NCBI GenBank assembly: GCA_045046905.1
Contig: JASFYU010000019.1
Coordinates: forward strand, 1 to 64,000
Length of the DNA stretch: 64,000 bases
Reading direction: 5' to 3'
DNA from: JASFYU01 sp045046905
GTDB lineage: Bacteria; Bacteroidota; Bacteroidia; Flavobacteriales; Flavobacteriaceae
Shown here: piece by piece, positions 54,878-62,168 of the stretch
Position numbering within the stretch: the stretch's first letter is position 1
Layout: every line of letters begins with the position of its first letter
Notes under the pieces: model-generated
What the model saw: only the letters and a program-made list of their open reading frames with translations
The model's database searches: none
What the model was told of the DNA's origin: nothing
Made by a program: the position numbers and the translations under genes

Positions 54878-55486
54878 ATGGGGCTATTTAACAAGCTTTT
54901 TGGTGGCGGCAAGAAGATATCCAAAGAAACTGCGGAAACAAGAGGCGTACACATGCCCGACCTCAACATCCCCGTAGACGAGAAATTTACCATTCATTTT
55001 AAGAAAAACGGCGGAAAGTTTCTTTACTGTGATTCATTCTCTGAAATTTCAACGGCCTTGAAAAATATTGTCGATGAAAACAGTTGGCAAGAGTCTCCCT
55101 TCCTTGTCATGAATGCTCAGTTAAAGGAGAAATTCAAGAAAGAAGACATCCTATTCACCGACAAGACAACAGATAGTGAGGTCTTTTTTACGACCTGTGA
55201 ACATTTAATCGCCCAGAATGGTTCTATTTTAGTCTGTTCAAATCAATTGAATGAAAGAAAACTTAATGAATTACCAGATAATATTATCGTTTTTGCCACT
55301 ACCAGTCAGTTGGTAGAATCTATCGGTGAAGGTCTAAAGGTCATTAAGAAGAAATACGGGCACAACATTCCTACCAACATTACAACCTTAAAACATTTTC
55401 TGCCCACAACCGAAAATTCAGATGATTTTCTAACCTACGGTAGTAGCTCAAAGAACCTATACCTTTTACTTCTAGAGGATCTATAA
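54878..55486 (+). CDS. LUD-domain (LutC/YkgG-like) protein
   Basis: A 202-residue protein of the LUD superfamily, which includes the lactate-utilisation proteins LutB/LutC. The N-terminus MGLFNKLFGGGKK is a short amphipathic stretch. The domain has VDENSWQESPFLVMNAQLKEKF, DILFTDKTTDSEVFFTTCEHLIAQNGSILVCSNQ and TTLKHFLPTTENSDDFLTYGSSSKNLYLLLLEDL. There are no lutA/lutB partners here. The place between ftsH and cdsA is found in other Flavobacteriia as I recall, so its role may lie elsewhere. Confidence 0.78.
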   Translation: MGLFNKLFGGGKKISKETAETRGVHMPDLNIPVDEKFTIHFKKNGGKFLYCDSFSEISTALKNIVDENSWQESPFLVMNAQLKEKFKKEDILFTDKTTDSEVFFTTCEHLIAQNGSILVCSNQLNERKLNELPDNIIVFATTSQLVESIGEGLKVIKKKYGHNIPTNITTLKHFLPTTENSDDFLTYGSSSKNLYLLLLEDL

Positions 55487-55576
55487 AACAAATGGGGTGT
55501 GAAAAATTCATGATAACCGACTTAATGTTCGATGCCAAACTACATCTGACTTATTTTTTAAGCTAAAAAACAGCAG

Positions 55577-56380
55577 ATGAAAGAAATTTTAAGGCGTTCG
55601 ATTACAGGGGTCGTATACATTATCTTGTTACTTTCCGCAGTTTTTCTTAATTCAGATGCCTTTGACTTTCTGTTCATGACCTTTGGCCTTGCATGTCTTT
55701 ATGAATACAAGCGCCTTGTTGAGCTCAAAGGTTATTATATATTCATTGCCTATTTGGCGCTTTGGTGGGTGTTTATCTATTTGACACACGACCAGATGTT
55801 GATTAATATATTAATGGGTTTAACTATTGTTGTAGATATAATACTATTGTTCTATTTATTCTCAAATAAGGAGAAGCTGTTCAATACAGTTCAAAAATTT
55901 ATCATAGGATTGTTCTATATTGGTGGCGGGTGTATATTTCTCACCATGATACCCTACAAGGAAAATGACTTTGCTAAACTTTTAATTATGGGTATCTTCA
56001 TATTGATATGGGTTAATGATACCTTTGCATATATTGTAGGAAGTAGTTTAGGTCGCACCAAACTATATTCGGCAATTTCACCAAAAAAAACCGTGGAGGG
56101 TACGGTCGGTGGGTTTATATTTGCTATGGTCGCTGCCTACATAATGGGAATATACGAACCCATCATCAGCCCACTACAGTGGATGATCTTGGCAGCAGTA
56201 ATTGTCATTGCCGGCAGTTTGGGAGATTTATTGGAATCAAAATTTAAAAGAGCGGCTGGCGTAAAGGATAGTGGAGCCATTTTACCTGGCCATGGAGGAA
56301 TGCTGGATCGATTAGACAGTTTGGTGTTTGCCGCACCTTTCGCTTATTTAACATTAAATATTTTTGCTTATGTTTCATAG
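55577..56380 (+). CDS. cdsA: Phosphatidate cytidylyltransferase
   Basis: Makes CDP-diacylglycerol, the branch point of phospholipid synthesis, in the inner membrane. It has 267 residues and about seven or eight spans. The CDS signature is at about 215-245: GDLLESKFKRAAGVKDSGAILPGHGGMLDRLDSL, with the Ser, Lys-Arg and Asp residues of the family. SPKKTVEGTVGG precedes it. The last 11 bp overlap the start of psd, so the two phospholipid genes are coupled. Confidence 0.96.
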   Translation: MKEILRRSITGVVYIILLLSAVFLNSDAFDFLFMTFGLACLYEYKRLVELKGYYIFIAYLALWWVFIYLTHDQMLINILMGLTIVVDIILLFYLFSNKEKLFNTVQKFIIGLFYIGGGCIFLTMIPYKENDFAKLLIMGIFILIWVNDTFAYIVGSSLGRTKLYSAISPKKTVEGTVGGFIFAMVAAYIMGIYEPIISPLQWMILAAVIVIAGSLGDLLESKFKRAAGVKDSGAILPGHGGMLDRLDSLVFAAPFAYLTLNIFAYVS

Positions 56381-57044
56381 AGAGGGCCAAAAGATAATAT
56401 TGACCACTTTTTTTATCGTGTGTGCCATTGTCTTTATATCAGAATACTATCTTGACAATCTATGGCTTAAACTAGGTCTACAAATTCTGGCTCTGGTTAT
56501 TTTAGTGTTAATTCTTCAGTTTTTTCGCAACCCAAAGCGAGTGGCCATAAAAAACTTTGACGAAATACTAGCTCCGGTAGACGGTAAGGTAGTGGTCATA
56601 GAAGAAGTTGAAGAAACCGAATATTTTAATGATAAACGAATCCAAGTTTCTATTTTCATGTCACCCACCAATGTTCACGTGACAAGGTATCCTGCAAGTG
56701 GCAGTATAAAATATTCAAAATACCACCCAGGAAAATATTTGGTGGCATGGCATCCGAAATCAAGCTTAGAAAACGAGCGAACCACAGTTGTTATCGATAC
56801 CCCTAAATTTGGTGCTATTTTGTACCGCCAAATTGCCGGTGCCTTGGCCCGTCGTATCGTAAACTATGCGGTAAAGGGCGAGAGTGTGCAACAGGGTGAT
56901 GATGCGGGCTTTATTAAATTTGGATCCAGAGTCGATTTACTCTTACCTTTGGATAGTGCCATTGCCGTAAAATTAAACCAAAAGGTCATTGGTGCCAAAA
57001 CATGTATTGCTACTGTTCCCCAGAAAAAAGGAAATGAACAGTAA
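56370..57044 (+). CDS. psd: Phosphatidylserine decarboxylase proenzyme
   Basis: Forms phosphatidylethanolamine from phosphatidylserine. I chose the ATG at 56370 (224 residues, MFHREGQKIIL), which overlaps cdsA by 11 bp, over a TTG two codons earlier. One or two N-terminal spans are followed by the domain with FFRNPKR, LAPVDGKVVVIEEV and SIFMSPTNVHVTRYPASG. The self-cleavage site is Gly185-Ser186 in IKFGSRVDLLLP, where the pyruvoyl group forms. The length fits the short PSD-A type. It overlaps the ACBP gene by 11 bp. Confidence 0.95.
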   Translation: MFHREGQKIILTTFFIVCAIVFISEYYLDNLWLKLGLQILALVILVLILQFFRNPKRVAIKNFDEILAPVDGKVVVIEEVEETEYFNDKRIQVSIFMSPTNVHVTRYPASGSIKYSKYHPGKYLVAWHPKSSLENERTTVVIDTPKFGAILYRQIAGALARRIVNYAVKGESVQQGDDAGFIKFGSRVDLLLPLDSAIAVKLNQKVIGAKTCIATVPQKKGNEQ

Positions 57045-57300
57045 TCAATTACATACTGAATTTTTAAAAGAAGTAGAATATATAAGCAATTACACAAAAG
57101 CTTTGCCAGCAGATCTTCTACTAAAGCTCTATGCCTATTACAAAATAGCCAATAAGAATTTTAATGACCCTGGCAGCAGTATGCCTTTGATTAATGCCTT
57201 TAAAGCCAACGCACTGATACAAGCTAAAGATATAAATAGGCAAGAAGCGATGAAGAAATATATTAAACTGGTGAGGAACCAGATAAAAAAAAGTACCTAA
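57034..57300 (+). CDS. Acyl-CoA-binding protein
   Basis: An 88-residue ACBP, a four-helix bundle that carries long-chain acyl-CoA. The pattern is complete: LHTEFLKEVEYISNYTKALPADLLLKLYAYYKIA (Tyr/Lys ligand helix), with NAFKANALIQAKDINRQEAMKKYIKLVRNQI in the second half. ACBP is mainly known from eukaryotes and is scattered among bacteria. It starts at ATG 57034 inside the end of psd, so it is translated with the phospholipid genes cdsA and psd, which fits a role in feeding acyl-CoA to lipid synthesis. Confidence 0.9.
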   Translation: MNSNQLHTEFLKEVEYISNYTKALPADLLLKLYAYYKIANKNFNDPGSSMPLINAFKANALIQAKDINRQEAMKKYIKLVRNQIKKST

Positions 57301-57394
57301 GCCACAGCAATCGTCAACATAAAAAAGCTGAAGACTTCCTCGCCACGCCCCCTATCTTCGTAATTCTTTTTATGTCGAAGTAATTGCAACTACA

Positions 57395-57454
57395 AATCAA
57401 CAACCTCAACCCAAGGGCACGAGGTATGCTTCCGAAAAAACATTTTTCATTTCG
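57395..57454. repeat. 60-bp intergenic repeat, copy 2
   Basis: Aligns by eye without gaps to 19524-19583 with roughly eight mismatches over 60 bp. It lies in the 226-bp gap between the ACBP gene and the convergent creatininase-like gene, followed by a CTGCC palindrome. Confidence 0.7.
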
Positions 57455-57472
57455 AGGCAAACCTTGGGAAAC

Positions 57473-57514
57473 CTGCCTGCCGGCATAGGCAGTTTAAACC
57501 CTCAATGAGGGGTT
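57473..57514. repeat. CTGCC/GGCAG palindrome with a CCCTC/GAGGG stem
   Basis: CTGCC (57477-57481) pairs with GGCAG (57488-57492) around GGCATA, the same sequence as the copy near 23.23 kb. It is followed by AAACCCTCAATGAGGGGTTTT (57497-57516), a CCCTC/GAGGG stem that could serve as a weak terminator for the two convergent genes. The stretch from the palindrome through CCCTCAATGAG is shared with the 23.2-kb copy. Confidence 0.65.
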
Positions 57515-57526
57515 TTACCGCTCCTT

Positions 57527-58300
57527 TTATTCATACATCTCATCAATATCGGCCTTACACAATTCGACCATAAAACTTCCTATTTTTTCGGTTATATCTT
57601 TAAAAAATCGCTTGCCTTTCTCCTTGGTTGAATGCATAGGGTTTCCTATTCCAGTATCTTCACTAATCTGCGACCATTTTCGCTCTGCCCAAACCCAATC
57701 CTCGGCAAATGCCTTGATCTTATATTTTTTAGAGGCCCCACTACCCCATTTTTCTTTTGGCAACACCAAATCAGGCTTCAGATAAAGCATTAAACTTGTC
57801 TCCATTTCGTCGGCATGATCACCTTTCTCTTCAAAATATAAAGAATTGTCAAATACTTTCGGAAAAAAAGAAAAACTGATAAACATCTTAGGGTACCGCA
57901 AACCCAGCTCCCTTATCAAGGGCTTAAAATCATTTCCGCCATGACCGTTGAATATAAGCAACTTATATATGCCTTGGCGATTTAATACCTCAACAATATC
58001 TGAAAGAATCGCCAATTGGGTACTGGGGTTCAGATTAATGTCTAAATAAATATCAGACTGCCCTGTATTTACACCAAAAGGAATAGTCGGCAATACAATG
58101 ACCTTTGCACCTTTTTCCCAAGCCAGCCTAGCCGCCTCGGCTACAAGATAATCTGCTTGAATATTATCAGTAGCATAAGGCAAATGGTAATTATGAGCTT
58201 CGGTAGCTCCCCAAGGCAGAATGGCCAAATCAAATTCTGCATCTTTTAGGGTATTCCAATTGGTTTCGGCTAATATATATGGTCTAATGTTTCTTTTCAT
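57527..58300 (-). CDS. Creatininase-family amidohydrolase
   Basis: A metal-dependent amidohydrolase of the creatininase superfamily, 257 residues. The metal ligands are in place: Glu and His in GATEAHNYHLPYATD at about 32-46, the Asp of the same block, His in NGHGGNDF at about 118-125, and Glu in DHADEMETSLML at about 165-176. The family includes creatinine, mycofactocin and riboflavin-related hydrolases, so the substrate is open. It overlaps the upstream sterol-desaturase-like gene by four bases, so the two are coupled. Confidence 0.85.
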   Translation of the reverse strand: MKRNIRPYILAETNWNTLKDAEFDLAILPWGATEAHNYHLPYATDNIQADYLVAEAARLAWEKGAKVIVLPTIPFGVNTGQSDIYLDINLNPSTQLAILSDIVEVLNRQGIYKLLIFNGHGGNDFKPLIRELGLRYPKMFISFSFFPKVFDNSLYFEEKGDHADEMETSLMLYLKPDLVLPKEKWGSGASKKYKIKAFAEDWVWAERKWSQISEDTGIGNPMHSTKEKGKRFFKDITEKIGSFMVELCKADIDEMYE

Positions 58301-59565
58301 AATCTTATTCCGATATTAATATTGTCTTTTTCAAGATAGGTGAAATATATGTGTCCAAAGATTGTAATTATAAAGTATAAAACCATGAGTATGCTGCCCC
58401 ATGAAATATAATTATTGATACCGAACCAATCATTTTCAAACCAAATAAAACCGATTCCCAAAACACCGCGAACAAGCTCTACCCAGACCGCATATTTGGC
58501 TCTATCCATCAAACTGGTATACCCATATATACCCACAAATATAAAGGCTCCGAAAAGCAACAGACCTTCAAAACCAATTTCCGAAAAGTTAAAAAACATA
58601 AACATTAAAAAAGCATTCGCCATCAACAATTGAAAAATGACGTAAGCATTGAATTTCCTTGATGATGGTGTTTTATAACGCTCAAAATTATATACATCCT
58701 CTATAATCGAAATCGGGTATTTTTCCTTTACATCAAGAGGTCTCCAACCAGTGGGCATCAACCAAATACGCAGTTTATCCCAATAGCTTTTCGTGCGCCA
58801 AGCATCCTTTAGCAATCGCCACAGATGTTGAAAATTGATAAGGATAGGATTCCAGGTTGCCGCTGGTTTTAAAACACCATATTGTGGTGGTACATCATCG
58901 AGCTCCTCTTGAAACGTACCAAACCAACGGTCCCAAAGACATAAGATCTGTCCCAAATTTTTATCGATATATTCGGTATTGATAGCATGATGCACACGAT
59001 GTTGCGAAGGGGTGATGATGACATACTCTAACCAGCCCATCTTACCAATATGCTGGGTATGGTACCAAAATTGAGCAAACAAATGTACTGGGGCCAAAAT
59101 TGCGATTACCTTATGGGGTACACCCAATAAAGCGGCAGGGATTAACAACAAAGGAAAATAACCTATAAGATTTGAAATAGATTGTCGCAGAGCACAGGCC
59201 AAATTGAATTCTTCACTACTATGGTGAATTACATGTTGGTTCCAAAAGAAATTGACCTTGTGGCTCAAACGGTGGTTCCAATAGCCTGCAAAATCAATAA
59301 CGATAAAAGCAATAGACCATACCGCCCATGAAGCCTGTACTTCCATTAGGGCCAAATGTTTCAATAAATAAGGGTAGGTAACTATGATAAGGCCAATGCC
59401 TAGAGAATCTTTTAAAATATTCGTGAGTCCCGAACTAATGCTTGAAACCGAATCCATCACCTTATGTTTCTGATTCTTCACAAAATACCCATAAGCTATT
59501 TCAAGAATCAAGAGTAACATAAAAAATGGAATAGCGTACAAAAGCGCCTTGGCATAGGTTTCCAT
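58297..59565 (-). CDS. Sterol desaturase/fatty acid hydroxylase superfamily membrane protein
   Basis: A di-iron membrane oxygenase, 422 residues. Several spans frame the eight-His motif: HRLSHKVNFFWNQHVIHHSSEEFN at about 98-121 (HxxxH and HxxHH), and QHIGKMGWLEYVIITPSQHRVHHAIN at about 172-197. The C-terminal third has four or five extra spans (about 305-410). It resembles alkylglycerol monooxygenase-like and related bacterial enzymes acting on lipid chains. The true substrate is unknown. It is co-transcribed with the creatininase-like gene. Confidence 0.87.
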   Translation of the reverse strand: METYAKALLYAIPFFMLLLILEIAYGYFVKNQKHKVMDSVSSISSGLTNILKDSLGIGLIIVTYPYLLKHLALMEVQASWAVWSIAFIVIDFAGYWNHRLSHKVNFFWNQHVIHHSSEEFNLACALRQSISNLIGYFPLLLIPAALLGVPHKVIAILAPVHLFAQFWYHTQHIGKMGWLEYVIITPSQHRVHHAINTEYIDKNLGQILCLWDRWFGTFQEELDDVPPQYGVLKPAATWNPILINFQHLWRLLKDAWRTKSYWDKLRIWLMPTGWRPLDVKEKYPISIIEDVYNFERYKTPSSRKFNAYVIFQLLMANAFLMFMFFNFSEIGFEGLLLFGAFIFVGIYGYTSLMDRAKYAVWVELVRGVLGIGFIWFENDWFGINNYISWGSILMVLYFIITIFGHIYFTYLEKDNINIGIRL

Positions 59566-59659
59566 AGAATAAGTAAACTTTTTCTAAAGGTACTAAAAAT
59601 AGACATTCACATAGCTCGAAAGTAAATACTTAACCAATAAATTCAACTATGGCGAAGCC

Positions 59660-60445
59660 CTATTTTTTATAGGGTATCGTCTTAAGGATATGATTTATTA
59701 CCTCTAATCTTGCCTCGGTTTTTTTATTGGCCTCAATAATGACCCAGGGAGCATGTGCCGTATTGGTTTCATTTAACATGACCTCTTTATATTTTGTATA
59801 ATCGTACCAAAGTTCTTGCGCCCTCTCGTCAACAGCCGACATTTTCCAACGTTTAAGATCACTTTTTTTTATATCCTCAAAACGTTTTTGTTGTTCCTCC
59901 TTGGTAATCGAGAAATAAAATTTAATAAAATAGGTGTTCGACTGGATAAGCATTTTTTCAAATGCATTGACCTGCGACATAAAAATACTATACTGTTCAT
60001 CAGTACAAAAGTCATTGACTGGTTCGACAACAGCCCTATTGTACCAACTACGATCAAAGAAGACCATTTTACCGGGTTTTGGTAATCTATTTACATACCG
60101 CTGAAAATACCACTGCCCTTCTTCATCCTCGGTAGGCTTGTCCAAGGCAACAATTCTATAATAGCGCGGATTAAGATGTGCTGAAACCCTTCGTATTGCC
60201 CCTCCTTTACCGGCGGCATCTCTTCCTTCAAAAAGTATTACGATTTTTTTTCGGTTCTTAATGACCCATGTCTGTAGTTTAACCAGTTCGGCCTGTTGAT
60301 CGCGCAATTGATTTTCATACTTTACATCACGTATGGTTTTTTCTAAATCAATATTCTTATTCGCAAATAAACTGCGCAGACCCAATTTAGAGTTTAGCAA
60401 CTCTAGATCATCCTCAGATATATTTGTGGTTTGAATTGATTTCAT
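59660..60445 (-). CDS. Polyphosphate kinase 2 family protein (second copy)
   Basis: A nucleotide kinase that uses polyphosphate, 261 residues. The Walker A motif is FEGRDAAGKGGAIRR at about 74-88, and the Walker B-like motif is FFDRSWYNRAVVEPVNDF at about 134-151, with its lid residues in the DLKRWKMSAVDERAQELW stretch. It starts two bases after the stop of the other PPK2 gene, so the two are a tandem operon. Class (NDP versus NMP kinase) is not settled by reading alone. Confidence 0.92.
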   Translation of the reverse strand: MKSIQTTNISEDDLELLNSKLGLRSLFANKNIDLEKTIRDVKYENQLRDQQAELVKLQTWVIKNRKKIVILFEGRDAAGKGGAIRRVSAHLNPRYYRIVALDKPTEDEEGQWYFQRYVNRLPKPGKMVFFDRSWYNRAVVEPVNDFCTDEQYSIFMSQVNAFEKMLIQSNTYFIKFYFSITKEEQQKRFEDIKKSDLKRWKMSAVDERAQELWYDYTKYKEVMLNETNTAHAPWVIIEANKKTEARLEVINHILKTIPYKK

Positions 60446-60447
60446 AG

Positions 60448-61299
60448 CTAAATGTCGATTTGTTTGGCATTGCGATAATAGCGAACGATTACGTTTGGAT
60501 CAGGCTGTAGCAGGTTACCCATCTCTTTATTGCTAGAATAATCGAATTTTGAGAGCAAATAGCGCATACTTTCCAACCGTGCCGTTTTCTTATCGTTGGT
60601 CTTCACTATTATCCAAGGACAAAAATTAGTGTGGGTTTGGGTGAACATCTGCTCTTTATAATAGGTATAGGTATCCCAAAGTTCTTGGCCCTTTCTATCG
60701 ACCGGACTAAACTTCCATCGCTTAAGGGGGTTCTTTAAGCGTGCGCTAAAACGGCTGCTTTGAACTTCTTTGGAAATAGAGAACCAAAATTTAATAACAA
60801 TGACTCCGTCCTCATACAACATATGCTCAAATTCTGGCACTTGCACCATAAATTGCTTGTATTGCTCTTTATCACAAAAACCCATGACTGGTTCTACAAC
60901 TGCCCTATTGTACCAGCTACGGTCAAAAAACACAATTTCACCAGGGTTCGGCAATTCTTTAATATACCTTCTAAAATACCACTGGCCTTTTTCATTTTCA
61001 GTAGGTTTTGAGAGTGCGACCACTCTTGAAGATCGTGGATTTAAATGCTCATTGAAACGTTTTATCGAACCTCCCTTACCGGCGGCGTCTCTACCTTCAA
61101 AAAGAACGGCTACCCGTAACTTATTTTTTGTAATCCATTGCTGTAAATTGACCAGCTCACTTTGAAGCTTGCTTAGTTCAATTTCATACTTTAAGTTCTT
61201 TATTACGTTTTCAACACTAATATTTTTTTTTTCGGCAATGCTAATTAAATCTTTTCTGGTTTTTGCCCTTAAAAAATCCTTTGAACTATATTCCATCAA
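60448..61299 (-). CDS. Polyphosphate kinase 2 family protein (first copy)
   Basis: A 283-residue PPK2. Walker A is FEGRDAAGKGGSIKRF at about 67-82 and Walker B FFDRSWYNRAVVEPVMGF at about 127-144. PLKRWKFSPVDRKGQELWDTYTYYKEQMF follows, and the C-terminus carries about 25 more residues (NKEMGNLLQPDPNVIVRYY) than the second copy. It is the upstream gene of the pair. The two copies are clearly homologous but well diverged, so the duplication is old and they may form mixed oligomers or act on different nucleotides. Confidence 0.92.
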   Translation of the reverse strand: MMEYSSKDFLRAKTRKDLISIAEKKNISVENVIKNLKYEIELSKLQSELVNLQQWITKNKLRVAVLFEGRDAAGKGGSIKRFNEHLNPRSSRVVALSKPTENEKGQWYFRRYIKELPNPGEIVFFDRSWYNRAVVEPVMGFCDKEQYKQFMVQVPEFEHMLYEDGVIVIKFWFSISKEVQSSRFSARLKNPLKRWKFSPVDRKGQELWDTYTYYKEQMFTQTHTNFCPWIIVKTNDKKTARLESMRYLLSKFDYSSNKEMGNLLQPDPNVIVRYYRNAKQIDI

Positions 61300-61447
61300 T
61301 TGAATCAGATTTAAAAAAGTTATTAAAATAATGAATTGCGCACAACTTTTTAGTGATAAAAATCATGTTTTGTATCATTTAAACAAATAAGCATCAAAGC
61401 ACTACATACAAGAAGTTTTAGCAGTAGATAAAATTTAGTGACGTTTT

Positions 61448-62041
61448 TTAGTTAAAAGGCCCAATCATAATATGCGCTCGAAAAGTACCGGGATCCATCA
61501 ACCAAGGCATTCCTTTTTCATGAGGCTTTGAAGGCAAACCAGTAGATTCAGGGGTAGCAAAAGGTGTATAAATAACATAACGGTATTGCCCATCGCTCAA
61601 CTCACCTGTAGTCGTATTATAAGCGGCTTCGCTACCAAAATAAATATAGGTCATGCTAGGTTCTTTAGGCATCTGAATTTTACCTTCACCAACCTCGGCA
61701 CCTCGAATTTTCCTTTTCTCTTTACGGTTTTTTCCTTCTAAGGCCAGCTCTCTGCCCCTTGCCATAAAGGGTTCCAGTTTTTTCGAATAGCAAGATACGC
61801 TGATACCCTCTTTGGTAGGATTATCGGCAAGACATACGAGGTTATTGGTGCCCACCCGTAAAACCACTAACTTTCCATCTTCATTATACCCATAAACCAT
61901 GGCGGCCTCTTTCTCGGCCTCGGGGGCAGGTAAAGTCGCTGTTTTTATCTGAATTTTCACTGGAAGTATTTCAATTTCTGCCTCTTGGGCAATACCGAAA
62001 AACATAAAAAGTAATGTAATAGCGAGTACAAAGGGTTTCAT
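61448..62041 (-). CDS. Secreted protein of unknown function
   Basis: A 197-residue protein with a cleavable signal peptide (MKPFVLAITLLFMFFGIAQ, cut after Ala or Gln). I do not recognise the family. The mature part has MVYGYNEDGKLVVLRVGTNNLVCLADNP, SVSCYSKKLEPFMARGRELALEGKNRKEKRKIR and a Gly/Pro-rich end KGMPWLMDPGTFRAHIMIGPF. Two Cys residues could form a disulfide. It stands alone between ppk2 and valS with gaps of about 125-150 bp. Confidence 0.75.
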   Translation of the reverse strand: MKPFVLAITLLFMFFGIAQEAEIEILPVKIQIKTATLPAPEAEKEAAMVYGYNEDGKLVVLRVGTNNLVCLADNPTKEGISVSCYSKKLEPFMARGRELALEGKNRKEKRKIRGAEVGEGKIQMPKEPSMTYIYFGSEAAYNTTTGELSDGQYRYVIYTPFATPESTGLPSKPHEKGMPWLMDPGTFRAHIMIGPFN

Positions 62042-62168
62042 ATTCTTGTTTTTTTATAAAGATAAAAAAATTTACCGTCTTAGCTATCCTTTGATTTTAG
62101 ATAATTGAGCATAACTCAATATCACAACTAATTAGAGCCGCACCCCGTCTGCCTGTGATACCCTGAGA

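Noticed and set aside
57301..57526. A further small gene between the ACBP and creatininase-like genes
   Set aside because: No open frame of useful length is found; the space is filled by repeat elements.
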